In this document: positions 32,033-40,222 of the stretch, one piece after another
Position numbering within the stretch: the first letter of the stretch is position 1
How the letters are laid out: every line of letters starts with the position of its first letter
NCBI GenBank assembly: GCA_025358355.1
Contig: JANYJX010000034.1
Span: 1 to 64,000, forward strand
Source: Actinomycetes bacterium
GTDB taxonomy: Bacteria > Actinomycetota > Thermoleophilia > Gaiellales > Gaiellaceae
DNA length: 64,000 bases
Direction of reading: 5' to 3'
Notes under the pieces: generated by a model
Database searches by the model: none
The model's input: the letters and a program-made list of their open reading frames with translations, nothing else
What the model was told of the DNA's origin: nothing
Made by a program: the position numbers and the translations under genes

Positions 32033-32977
32033 TTACGCCAGAACACCCATCGCACGGAACTTCGCCCGTCTCGCCCGCCGAAGATCGTCCGGCGAGACGT
32101 GCTCGAGCTCCGCGAACGCACTGGTGACCGCCTCACGCAGCAGCTCCGCGGCGAGATCGTGATCCGTGTGCGCCCCACCCGCGGGTTCGGGGACGATGCC
32201 GTCGATCACTTCCAGCTCCAGGCAATGCGCGGCATCGGGCTTAAACGCTGCCGCGGCCTTCTGCGCCTGCGACGCGTCGCGCCAGAGGATCGACGCACAG
32301 CCTTCCGGCGAGATCACCGAGTACATCGCGTTCTCCTGCATCAACACCTTGTCGGCGAGTGCAAGAGCGACCGCTCCGCCCGAACCGCCTTCGCCGATCA
32401 CCACGGCAACGGTCGGAACACCGAGCCTAGCCATCACCGCCTGCGACCGGGCGATCGCACCACCTTGCCCGTGCTGCTCCGCCGCGACACCCGGATACGC
32501 ACCGGGCGTGTCGACGAGTGTGAGCACCGGAAAGCTGTGCCGATCCGCCAACTCCATCACGCGCATCGCCTTGCGATACCCCTCTGGATACGCCATCCCG
32601 AAGTTACGGGCGACGCGCTCTTTGAGATCGCGGCCTTTCTGCTGGCCGATCAGCGCGACCGTCTTCCCGTCGAGCGTGCCGAGCCCGGCGACGATCGCCG
32701 AATCGTCGTCGCGCCCACGGTCGCCGTGCAGCTCGAAGAACTCGCCAAAGATCCGCGCGACGTAGTCGAGCGTGTACGGCCTGTCCTCGTCGCGCGCGAG
32801 GAGAACGCGCTCCCAGACTTCCTCCTCGGTCTCCTCCTCGGTTAGCCGGTCGAGTTGCCGTTGCAGCCGCTCGAGCTCGGCCGGGAGCTTCGTACCGCGC
32901 AACGACTTGATGCCGGCGAGCTTGCTCAGCCGTTCGCGGAAGCCGGGCTCGGCGTCAGAGCTGGCCACAGGATCCAA
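32033..32977 (-). CDS. accA: Acetyl-CoA carboxylase carboxyltransferase subunit alpha
   Basis: 314 residues, close to bacterial AccA. It binds the carboxybiotin side of the transferase reaction making malonyl-CoA. RPYTLDYVARIFGEFFELHGDR, IGQQKGRD, FGMAYPEGYRKAMRVMELA, FVDT-type LVDTPGAYPG, and GEGGSGGAVALALAD are visible. It overlaps accD by 23 bases from a TTG (32977); a GTG four codons later is an alternative. AccB and AccC are not in the window. The leader of the sulfate operon lies beyond its end. Confidence 0.92.
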   Translation of the reverse strand: MDPVASSDAEPGFRERLSKLAGIKSLRGTKLPAELERLQRQLDRLTEEETEEEVWERVLLARDEDRPYTLDYVARIFGEFFELHGDRGRDDDSAIVAGLGTLDGKTVALIGQQKGRDLKERVARNFGMAYPEGYRKAMRVMELADRHSFPVLTLVDTPGAYPGVAAEQHGQGGAIARSQAVMARLGVPTVAVVIGEGGSGGAVALALADKVLMQENAMYSVISPEGCASILWRDASQAQKAAAAFKPDAAHCLELEVIDGIVPEPAGGAHTDHDLAAELLREAVTSAFAELEHVSPDDLRRARRAKFRAMGVLA

Positions 32978-33818
32978 ACAGGCGCAGGAGGCGCGCGATC
33001 GTCGGCCGAAGCTCTCCCCGCGGGACGATCGCGTCGATGTGGCCGAAGCGCAGGTTCTGCTCGGCGCGGCCGAAGTCTTCCGGCAGCTTCTCTTTGGTCG
33101 TCTGCTGGACGACGCGCGGGCCGGCGAACGACATCAGCGCGCCCGGCTCGGCGAGTAGAACGTCGCCGAGGCTCGCGAAGCTCGCAAGCAACCCGCCGGT
33201 CGTCGGATGCGTCATAACGGAGATGAGTGCGCAGCCAGCATCGTGCAGCTCGTCTACCGCACAGACTGTCTTCGGCAGTTGCATCAGCGCGAGAATTCCT
33301 TCCTGCATGCGCGCACCGCCCGAGGCGGCGATCGACACGAGCGGCACGCCGGCCGCGGTTGCGCTCTCGCACGCGCGCGCGAACTTCTCGCCGACGACGC
33401 TGCCCATCGAACCGCCCATAAACGCGAAATCCATCACCGCGAGGCGGCAGGCCGAGCCTTCGATGCGACCGCCACCGGTCACCATCGCGTCGCCCAAGCC
33501 GGTGGATGTCTCGGCCTCGGCAAGCCGCTCGACGTAGGGCCGCAGATCGAAGAAGCCAAGCGGGTCGGCGGACCGGAGATCGGCGCACTCCTCGATAAAC
33601 GTCCCTTCATCCAGCAACTGCGCGATCCGCTCGAGCGCGCGAACCGGGAAGTGGTGGCCGCAGTGCGGGCACATGCGAAGGTGCTTCACGAGCTCGTCGT
33701 CGCGATAGTGCGAGCCGCAGCCTGGGCAGGTGTTCGGGTGGCCCTTCGCCGGCGGCTGCTCGGCTACGACGCGCTTGTCCTCGATCGACACATCGATGCC
33801 CTGCGGAGTCGACGACAC
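32955..33818 (-). CDS. accD: Acetyl-CoA carboxylase carboxyltransferase subunit beta
   Basis: 287 residues. An N-terminal zinc ribbon (CPGCGSHY and CPHCGHHF, four Cys) is followed by the carboxyltransferase core: MDFAFMGGSMGSVVGEK, SIAASGGARMQEG, LMQLPKT and FAGPRVVQQTTKEKLPE. This is the E. coli-type separate beta subunit, paired with accA. The GTG start at 33818 is chosen to include the complete zinc ribbon. The neighbouring order accD-accA agrees with one transcript. Confidence 0.93.
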   Translation of the reverse strand: MSSTPQGIDVSIEDKRVVAEQPPAKGHPNTCPGCGSHYRDDELVKHLRMCPHCGHHFPVRALERIAQLLDEGTFIEECADLRSADPLGFFDLRPYVERLAEAETSTGLGDAMVTGGGRIEGSACRLAVMDFAFMGGSMGSVVGEKFARACESATAAGVPLVSIAASGGARMQEGILALMQLPKTVCAVDELHDAGCALISVMTHPTTGGLLASFASLGDVLLAEPGALMSFAGPRVVQQTTKEKLPEDFGRAEQNLRFGHIDAIVPRGELRPTIARLLRLFGSCGQL

Positions 33819-33843
33819 CCCGCCATCTTAGAGCGGTGGCGCG

Positions 33844-34579
33844 TCAAAGCGTTCGCTCGTACGTGTCTTGCCGCTTGTCGATGTGCATTCCCGCGCGGTC
33901 GTACAACTCGAGGGCGCCGGTGGTGCTCTCGGCGGCCACGCCAAGTCCTACGCGGTCGAAGCCGCGTGCCCGGAACGCGGCGAAGGAGTGCGTCAGGAGC
34001 GCAAGCGCAAGGCCCCGCCGACGCCATGGCTGTCGGACACCGAGGGCGTCGACCCACCCGAAGCCCGGATGGCCCGACTGATGCGACGCACAAAGGCAGA
34101 CGCCGGCGATCTTGTCGCCGTCCCAGGCGAGGAACTGGAGCGATGCGTCGGCGGTCGCGCTCTCGATGTGCAAACGCGCCCAGTCGTCATAGGGCCGCGG
34201 CTCGAAGCCCCAGTGGTCGCGGAACGAGTCGGTGCTCGCGTCGTACGTCAGACGCTCCTGACCAGCCTCGCGTGGACGCATCTCCAACCCCGTGCGTGTG
34301 GGCACGACTGCAGGTGCACCCGTCAGCAGGACCAGCATCTCGAAAGAGCTGCGGATGGGCGCGCGAGCCGCTCGGGGCGACGACCATGTCGCCGTAGCAA
34401 GCCGGATCGTCGCCGTCGTAGACGACGCGAATATCGATCGACGGGTCGGCAAGCCACTCGCGCACGATCTGCGCCGTGAGGTTCGGCTCGCCACGCACGG
34501 CAATCGCGTGCGCATTGATCAGTGCCGCAACCGAGTCGGCGTCGTCGAGAGTTGGCACTCGAATGGCTAGGCGCGTCAC
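33844..34579 (-). pseudogene. Broken two-domain GNAT acetyltransferase
   Basis: One frame from the GTG at 34579 gives a typical GNAT start (LAIRVPTLDDADSVAALINA, then VVYDGDDPACYGDMVVAPSG). A second frame, entered near 34345, carries the rest, ending FRDHWGFEPRPYDDWARLHI, DALGVRQPWRRRGLALALL, DRVGLGVAAESTTGALELYD. The C-terminal domain matches the second half of MshD-like double GNAT proteins, but the end of the first domain is absent, so both a frameshift and a deletion of roughly 60 residues are indicated. Two partial in-frame products of 130 and 223 residues are theoretically possible. Confidence 0.68.
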
Positions 34580-34596
34580 GGCAGGACACTAACCAG

Positions 34597-35103
34597 ATGG
34601 CCCGTAACCTTCCAAGCAGGATGGTCGAGATCGCCGCAATGGAAGCCGCCAACTGGGAGCAGGTCACAGCGGTTTACGCCGAGGGGATCGCGACAGGTGT
34701 CGCGACTTTCGAGACCGAGACGCCGACCTGGGAAGAATGGGACGCTGCGCACCTGTCGCTCGCTCGTCTCGTCGCCTGCAGTGATGGCGAGATCGTGGGT
34801 TGGGCCGCGCTCGCGCCGATCTCCCAGAGGGCTTGCTACCGCGGTGTGACGGAGGTCAGCGTGTACGTCGCGTCGACCGCGCGTGGCCACGGAGTCGGAA
34901 CCGCCCTGATGCGACGCCTCGCCGACGACGCGACCGCTGGCGGCATCTGGACGCTGCAAGCAACGGTCTTCCCGGAGAACGACGCGAGCCTCGCGCTGCA
35001 CCAGCGCGTCGGGTTCCGCGTCGTCGGCCGGCGTCAGCTGATCGCACAGCTCGGAGGAATCTGGCGCGACACAGTTCTACTCGAGCGCCGTTCCCAACCT
35101 TAG
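34597..35103 (+). CDS. GNAT acetyltransferase of the phosphinothricin/arsinothricin N-acetyltransferase type
   Basis: 168 residues from the ATG at 34597; the ATG at 34621 is an alternative closer to the family start. IYAEGIATG-like VYAEGIATGVATFETETPTW, VGWAALAPIS, YRGVTEVSVYVASTARGHGVG (acetyl-CoA loop), and IWTLQATVFPENDASLALH are close to bacterial PAT/BAR/ArsN1 enzymes that acetylate phosphinothricin, arsinothricin or methionine derivatives. The natural substrate is unknown; the family is widespread in soil bacteria. It is divergent from the broken GNAT gene. Confidence 0.82.
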   Translation: MARNLPSRMVEIAAMEAANWEQVTAVYAEGIATGVATFETETPTWEEWDAAHLSLARLVACSDGEIVGWAALAPISQRACYRGVTEVSVYVASTARGHGVGTALMRRLADDATAGGIWTLQATVFPENDASLALHQRVGFRVVGRRQLIAQLGGIWRDTVLLERRSQP

Positions 35104-35500
35104 GTCCAGCTCAGCCTCGGTCGTCCACCTCGTCAAGCCACGCCGCTCCATCTCGGCCAGTCGCTCTCTGAGATCGGCGAGATGCTCGGTGTCCTCGGGG
35201 ATGTCGATCCTTGCGAGCACTCCTTGCGCGGCGCTTGGATCGACGTCGACGCACGTGGCAGATGCCCTGATGAGGATGCTCCTGTAGATCCACAAATGCC
35301 AGCGAGCGGCCGCGATCAGGCCGTCGTACAGCATCGCTTTCAGTTCGAAATGGCACGGACTGGGCGGCTTCCAGGAGTCGCTCCAACCCACGCGTGCTCA
35401 GCTTGCCGCCGCACGCAACCGCGACCCACGACTCATCGACTGTTTCCGCATCCTCGAACCAATCGATAGCCGCCGGGGCCCGTGAGACGATCGTCGTCAT
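35077..35500 (-). pseudogene. Frameshifted hypothetical gene
   Basis: From an ATG at 35500 the sequence reads TIVSRAPAAIDWFEDAETVD, then SWVAVACGGKLSTRGLERLL. Near 35350 sense-like residues stop in that frame and continue in the next one as HFELKAMLYDGLIAAARWHL, then DIPEDTEHLADLRERLAEME to a stop at 35077. Joined, they would make about 138 residues of ordinary composition. Neither half resembles a family I recognise. The most likely reading is one gene with a single frameshift, or a sequencing error. Confidence 0.45.
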
Positions 35501-35830
35501 CGGAGAGCAGCTGCTGGTATTCGTCCGACAGCGATCGCTTCTCGTCCTCGTCCCACCTCTCCTGTGAGCACTGGATGTGCATGAGGTTCGAGTAGCAGGG
35601 CATCTCGCGGTACGGCTGCATCACCAACCGCGATCGCTTTACCCAGAATGCCTCTTCCCGTACCAAATCACATCCGCGAGGCCGTGCGGGACTCCCTCCA
35701 CGTCCTCGTTCTTCCCCTCCGCGAACCGCCCATCTGGTCTTGCGGCCGTCGCCCACGCGTCCTCGCGTGCCCGCGCGTACAGCATCAGCGCCGACTCGCT
35801 CCACGAGATCGCCGCGATTCATTCCGCGGT
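35501..35830. other. Stretch without a confident gene
   Basis: No complete gene is convincing here. On the minus strand a run without a canonical upstream start reads LMLYARAREDAWATAARPDG and VPHGLADVIWYGKRHSG and then stops, and another frame gives MPCYSNLMHIQCSQERWDED. Both look protein-like but are out of phase with each other and with the frameshifted gene downstream. The block resembles remnants of one or two decayed genes. It contains no repeat, RNA gene or terminator that I can see. Confidence 0.4.
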
Positions 35831-35832
35831 GG

Positions 35833-37104
35833 CTAGTCGCGCCAGCGGCGGAGCACGATGCACGCGTTGTGACCGCCGAAGCCGAACGAGTTGCTGACGG
35901 CCACTTCGATCTCCTGGTGCCGCGCGACGTTCGGGATGTAGTCGAGGTCGCACGTGGGATCGGCTACTTCCTGGTTGATTGTCGGCGGCAGCACACCGTG
36001 CGTCAGCGCCATGATCGTGAAGCTCGCCTCGACCGCGCCGGCTGCTCCGAGGCAATGCCCGGTCGCGCCCTTCGTCGACGAGATCGGCGTGCGATACGCC
36101 TTGTCCTCGCCGAGCGCCAGCTTGAGCACGCGCGTCTCGGCGGTATCGCCGACCGGCGTCGACGTGCCATGCGCGTTGACGTAGCCGATCTCCTCCGGCT
36201 CGATCCCCGCGTCGGCGAACGCCATGTGCATCGCGCGTGCCGGGCTCTCGCCAGTCGGGTCGGGATCCGACACGTGCTGCGCGTCAGACGACGTCCCGTA
36301 GCCGAGTAGCTCTGCGTAGATCCTCGCACCGCGCGCCTGCGCGTGACTGAGCTCCTCGAGAACGAGCATCGCGGAGGCCTCGCCCATCACGAAGCCGTCG
36401 CGCTCCGCATCGAACGGCCTCGACCCGCGCTTGGGATCGTCGTTGCGACGCGAGATCGCGCGCATCGCGCCGAAGCCGGCGATCCCGACGCGCGAGACGG
36501 GTGACTCGGCACCGCCGCAGATCATCACGTCGGCGCGGCCGAGCCGAATCGCGTCGAGCCCGTCGCCGATTGCCATGTTCGACGCCGCGCACGCCGTGCA
36601 CTCCGACAGGAGTGGCCCCTTCGTGCCCAGTTCGATCGAGACCCAGCCGGCGGCGAGGTTGGGGATGATCTGCACGATTGAGAATGGGTTGACGCGGTCG
36701 GCGCCGCGCGTGTCGAGCGTCTGGACGCAGTTCTCGAACGACTTCAGGCCGCCGATCCCGGTCGCGACCGCCGCGCCGACGCGCTCTGGCTCGGACGCAA
36801 TGTCGATGCCGCTGTCGGCCTCGGCCATCCGCGCCGCGGCAATCGCCAGGTGCATGAAACGATCCTGGCGCCGCGTCGCCTTGTACTCGATCCAGACCGT
36901 CGGGTCGAAGTCCTTTACCTCACACGCGAACGTCGAATGGAAGCCCGTGGGGTCGAACTGCGTGATCGGCCCGGCGCCCGACTCGCCCGCGATCAGCGCC
37001 GCCCAGGTCGACTCCATGTCGTTGCCGAGAGAGGTCACAGCACCGATGCCGGTGATCACGACGCGGCGCTTGTCGACGTAGGGGTTCGAGAAGCTCGCGG
37101 TCAC
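35833..37104 (-). CDS. fabF: 3-oxoacyl-ACP synthase II
   Basis: 423 residues, thiolase fold, elongating acyl-ACP by condensation with malonyl-ACP. Catalytic Cys172 lies in ECTACAASNM, the two active-site His residues in NAHGTSTPVGD and KGATGHCLGAAGA. FGFGGHNACIVLRR ends the protein. The GTG start at 37104 shares one base with the stop of fabG (TAGTG). It is the last gene of the fabZ-H-D-G-F run. In many bacteria acpP lies between fabG and fabF, but here there is no space for it. Confidence 0.94.
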   Translation of the reverse strand: MTASFSNPYVDKRRVVITGIGAVTSLGNDMESTWAALIAGESGAGPITQFDPTGFHSTFACEVKDFDPTVWIEYKATRRQDRFMHLAIAAARMAEADSGIDIASEPERVGAAVATGIGGLKSFENCVQTLDTRGADRVNPFSIVQIIPNLAAGWVSIELGTKGPLLSECTACAASNMAIGDGLDAIRLGRADVMICGGAESPVSRVGIAGFGAMRAISRRNDDPKRGSRPFDAERDGFVMGEASAMLVLEELSHAQARGARIYAELLGYGTSSDAQHVSDPDPTGESPARAMHMAFADAGIEPEEIGYVNAHGTSTPVGDTAETRVLKLALGEDKAYRTPISSTKGATGHCLGAAGAVEASFTIMALTHGVLPPTINQEVADPTCDLDYIPNVARHQEIEVAVSNSFGFGGHNACIVLRRWRD

Positions 37105-37829
37105 TACATTCCCAGCCCGCCGTCGACCAGCAGCACTTCGCCCGTGATGAAAGATGCGGCGTCGGAGCAGAGGAAGCGCACCGCACCGGCGATGTCCTTA
37201 GGGTCACCGAGCCTGCCGAGCGGCGTAGCGGCGAGCATCGCGGCCTTCGCCGCGTCGGGGAGCACATCCGTGAGTTGGGTAGACACGTAGCCGGGCGCAA
37301 CGACGTTCGCGCGCACTCCGCGGCTACCGAGCTCCCGCGCCAGCGACTTCGTGAAGCCGATGATCCCCGCCTTCGCCGCTGCGTAGTTCGTCTGGCCGGG
37401 ATTGCCGTGGAGGCCGACGATCGACGAGATGTTCACGATCGAGCCACCGCGCTTCTTCATCATCGGCCTCGCAACCGCGCGGCAGGTGTAGAACATCGCC
37501 GAAAGATTTGTCTCGATCACGTCGCGCCAATCCTCGTCGGGCATTCGCGCCAGCAGGCCGTCGCGGGTGATGCCGGCGTTGTTGACGAGGATGTCGAGGT
37601 CGCCGGCTTCCTCCACGAGCGCCTTCGCCGCGTCGGGATCGGCGACATCGGCCTGGATCGCACGTCCGCCAACTTCCGCCGCGACTGCCTCGGCCTCGTC
37701 CTTGCCGCCGCGGTAGCCGACGACGACCGTGGCGCCCGCTCGTCCGAGCTCCAGCGCGATCGCCCGGCCGATGCCACGCGAGCCGCCGGTGACAAGTGCC
37801 GTCTTGCCTTCCAGAGACGCGAAGCTCAC
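37104..37829 (-). CDS. fabG: 3-oxoacyl-ACP reductase
   Basis: 241 residues of the short-chain dehydrogenase family, reducing 3-oxoacyl-ACP with NADPH. VTGGSRGIGRAIALELG is the cofactor loop, ILVNNAGITRDGLLARM the structural NNAG motif, and NISSIVGLHGNPGQTNYAAAKAG holds the Ser-Tyr-Lys catalytic residues. NVVAPGYVSTQL fits FabG. It starts at a GTG overlapping the fabD stop (GTGA). Confidence 0.94.
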   Translation of the reverse strand: MSFASLEGKTALVTGGSRGIGRAIALELGRAGATVVVGYRGGKDEAEAVAAEVGGRAIQADVADPDAAKALVEEAGDLDILVNNAGITRDGLLARMPDEDWRDVIETNLSAMFYTCRAVARPMMKKRGGSIVNISSIVGLHGNPGQTNYAAAKAGIIGFTKSLARELGSRGVRANVVAPGYVSTQLTDVLPDAAKAAMLAATPLGRLGDPKDIAGAVRFLCSDAASFITGEVLLVDGGLGM

Positions 37830-38773
37830 GAGCTGAGCGACTCCTGCACCGCGTCGAGGCTCGCAAGATCGTTGATCGAGAACGCGCGGACTGAGCGGTC
37901 GATCCGCTTGATCAAGCCGGAGAGAACCGTTCCCGGCCCGACTTCGACAAACGTCGTGACGCCGCCGCGGATCAGCGCATGCGCGGCCTGTGTGAACTTG
38001 ACCGGCGCCGTCAGCTGGTCGATGAGCAGCGATGCGAGGCGGGTTGCCGGCTCGACGCGTGCCGTTACCGTCGACATGAACGGCGCGATTGGCTCCACGA
38101 AACGGATCTTGTCGACGGCAGGCCTCAGACGGCGCGCGGCTCCGGCGACAAGCGGGCTGTGGAACGCGCCGGAGACCTTCAGCTTGATTGCTCGTCGCGC
38201 GCCGAGGCTTTCGGCCTCAGCGCAGCACTCCTCAACCGCGTCGTCCTCGCCCGAGACAACGATCTGCCCCGGGCAGTTGTAGTTCGCCGGCCAGACACCA
38301 AGAATCTTGCGGCAGAGCGTCTCGACGGCCTCGTCGTCGAGACCGAGGATCGCTGCCATCGAACCAGGGTGCTCCAGCGCAGCCTCGGCCATCGCAAGGC
38401 CGCGCTCGCGCACGAGGCCGATCGCCTCGCCCGTTCCCATCGCGCCAACAGACGCCAGCGCCGCGAACTCGCCGACAGAATGGCCGACCACGATGTCCGG
38501 CTCGATCCCGCGCTCGCGCACCGCAGCGAGGATCGCGAGGCTCGTTGCGACAAGCGCCGGCTGCTGGATGTCTGTCCCCATGACCTCCTCGAGCGGCGCG
38601 TCAAAGCAGAGGTAGGCGAGGTCGAGACCCGACGCCTCGCTGCCCACCCGGTAGACATCCATCGCGCTCGGAACCGCTTCGGCAACATCGCGGCCCATGC
38701 CCGCGGAAAGCGAGCCCTGCCCCGGGAAACAGAACGCGACCTTGCCCCGAGTAGTGCCTCGAGTCGTGCTCAC
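37826..38773 (-). CDS. fabD: Malonyl-CoA:ACP transacylase
   Basis: 315 residues from a GTG that overlaps the fabH stop (GTGA). FCFPGQGSLSAGMG opens the domain, the nucleophile Ser99 is in VGHSVGEFAAL, FHSPLV holds the catalytic His and VEVGPGTVLSGL ends the core. It loads malonyl groups onto acyl carrier protein for FabH and FabF. An in-frame start at 38815 would add 14 residues within fabH but breaks the usual family N-terminus. Confidence 0.93.
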   Translation of the reverse strand: MSTTRGTTRGKVAFCFPGQGSLSAGMGRDVAEAVPSAMDVYRVGSEASGLDLAYLCFDAPLEEVMGTDIQQPALVATSLAILAAVRERGIEPDIVVGHSVGEFAALASVGAMGTGEAIGLVRERGLAMAEAALEHPGSMAAILGLDDEAVETLCRKILGVWPANYNCPGQIVVSGEDDAVEECCAEAESLGARRAIKLKVSGAFHSPLVAGAARRLRPAVDKIRFVEPIAPFMSTVTARVEPATRLASLLIDQLTAPVKFTQAAHALIRGGVTTFVEVGPGTVLSGLIKRIDRSVRAFSINDLASLDAVQESLSS

Positions 38774-39765
38774 TGGGCCGCTCCTTCCGTCCATTCGATG
38801 AGCGCCGAGCCCCACGTGAGGCCTGCTCCCATACCTGTCATCAGCACCAGCTTCCCGTCGCTCAGCCTGCCGTCGGCGCGCGCGTCCGCAAGTGCAAGCG
38901 GGATCGAGCCGGACGATGTGTTGCCATATTTCTGCACGTTCACCACAGTCTTTTCGGGGGCGATGCCGAGCTTAGCGACCGCGTGGTCGATGATTCGCTT
39001 GTTCGCCTGGTGCGGCACGTAGACGTCGACATCGTCAACGGTCTTGCCGCACTGCCCGAGAATCGACCGCGCGGACGACACCATCACGCGCGTCGCGAAC
39101 TTGAACACCTCGCGGCCGTTCATCTTCATGAACGAATCCGACCCGTCGTAGTGCCGCGAACCGCTGCCCGGGTACCAGAGATGCTTGCCGCCGGTGCCAT
39201 CTGCGCCCAACTCGAAGCCGAGGAAGCCGCCACGCTCGACACGCTCCATTACGACAGCGCCGGCGCCGTCTCCGAAGAGGACGACGGTCGAGCGATCGGT
39301 CCAGTCGAGCACCTTCGAGAGCACATCGCCGCCCACGACCAGCGCACGGTTGGACATCCCGCTCGCGAGCAGCCCGTAGGCCTGCGCGATCGCGTACATG
39401 AAGCCGGTGCAGCCCGCGAGCAGGTCGTAGGCACCAGCGGATGTCGCGCCAAGCTCGTCGGCCAGGATCGCGGACGTCGTCGGAAACATCATGTCCGGGG
39501 TGACGGTGGCGACGATCAGGAGGTCGATATCGCTGCCCTCGACACCTGCATCTGCAAGCGCGGCACGGGACGCAGGAAGCGCGATGTCCGAGAGCGCCTC
39601 TTCCTGGGTCGCGATCCGCCGCTCCTTGATGCCCGTCCGTTCGACGATCCACTCGTCGTTCGTGTCGACCAGCTTCGCGAGGTCTGCGTTTGTCATCACC
39701 TGCTCGGGAACACACGTGCCGAGACCCGTGATTCCAACGCGCGGGCCGGTGGTGGCGCCAATCAC
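38770..39765 (-). CDS. fabH: 3-oxoacyl-ACP synthase III
   Basis: 331 residues. It starts fatty-acid synthesis by condensing acyl-CoA with malonyl-ACP. The catalytic triad is Cys119 in LLAGCTGFMYA, His in VPHQANKRII and Asn in KYGNTSSGSIPLAL. The start is a GTG overlapping the fabZ stop (GTGA). Whether the primer is acetyl-CoA or a branched acyl-CoA is not readable, although branched primers are usual in actinobacteria. Confidence 0.94.
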   Translation of the reverse strand: MIGATTGPRVGITGLGTCVPEQVMTNADLAKLVDTNDEWIVERTGIKERRIATQEEALSDIALPASRAALADAGVEGSDIDLLIVATVTPDMMFPTTSAILADELGATSAGAYDLLAGCTGFMYAIAQAYGLLASGMSNRALVVGGDVLSKVLDWTDRSTVVLFGDGAGAVVMERVERGGFLGFELGADGTGGKHLWYPGSGSRHYDGSDSFMKMNGREVFKFATRVMVSSARSILGQCGKTVDDVDVYVPHQANKRIIDHAVAKLGIAPEKTVVNVQKYGNTSSGSIPLALADARADGRLSDGKLVLMTGMGAGLTWGSALIEWTEGAAQ

Positions 39766-40202
39766 CGTTCCACCGCGAAGGTAAGCGTGCCGCGTGCGGC
39801 GAGTGCTTCGCCAACGTAGGCCGTCGCCTTGCCACGGCCGATCGGGCCACGCATCTCAGCGATCTCGCAGGTCAGCGTCAGCGTGTCTCCCGGCTCGACG
39901 ACCCGCTTGAAACGGCAGTCGTCGATGCCTGCGAAAAAAGCGATCTTGCCGCGGTTTGCCTCCTCGAAGAGGACGGCGATCGCGCCCGTTTGGGCCATGG
40001 CCTCGACGATCAGCACACCGGGCATCACAGGTCGGCCGGGAAAATGCCCTGGAAACCACGGATCCTCGGCACGTACTACACGCGTTGCGACAACACGCTT
40101 GCCCGGGTCAAGCTCGATCACCTCGTCGATCAGCAGGAATGGATCGCGGTGCGGCAGGATCTGCTCGATCTGCTCGCGACCGAAGGGCACGTCAAAGCTC
40201 AC
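39762..40202 (-). CDS. fabZ: 3-hydroxyacyl-ACP dehydratase
   Basis: 146 residues from a GTG. Hot-dog fold dehydratase: LPHRDPFLLIDEVIEL, then HFPGRPVMPGVLIVEAMAQ with the catalytic His and Glu. It removes water from 3-hydroxyacyl-ACP. It is the first gene of the leftward fatty-acid cluster, downstream of the PGRP-domain gene by 20 bases, so the long secreted-protein transcript may run into it. Confidence 0.93.
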   Translation of the reverse strand: MSFDVPFGREQIEQILPHRDPFLLIDEVIELDPGKRVVATRVVRAEDPWFPGHFPGRPVMPGVLIVEAMAQTGAIAVLFEEANRGKIAFFAGIDDCRFKRVVEPGDTLTLTCEIAEMRGPIGRGKATAYVGEALAARGTLTFAVER

Positions 40203-40222
40203 CAGCCGAGTTTACTGGGCGC

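Noticed and set aside
34597-35103. Calling the PAT-like gene a herbicide- or antibiotic-resistance determinant
   Set aside because: The family is common in soil bacteria and its native substrates vary; no biosynthetic or resistance context is present.
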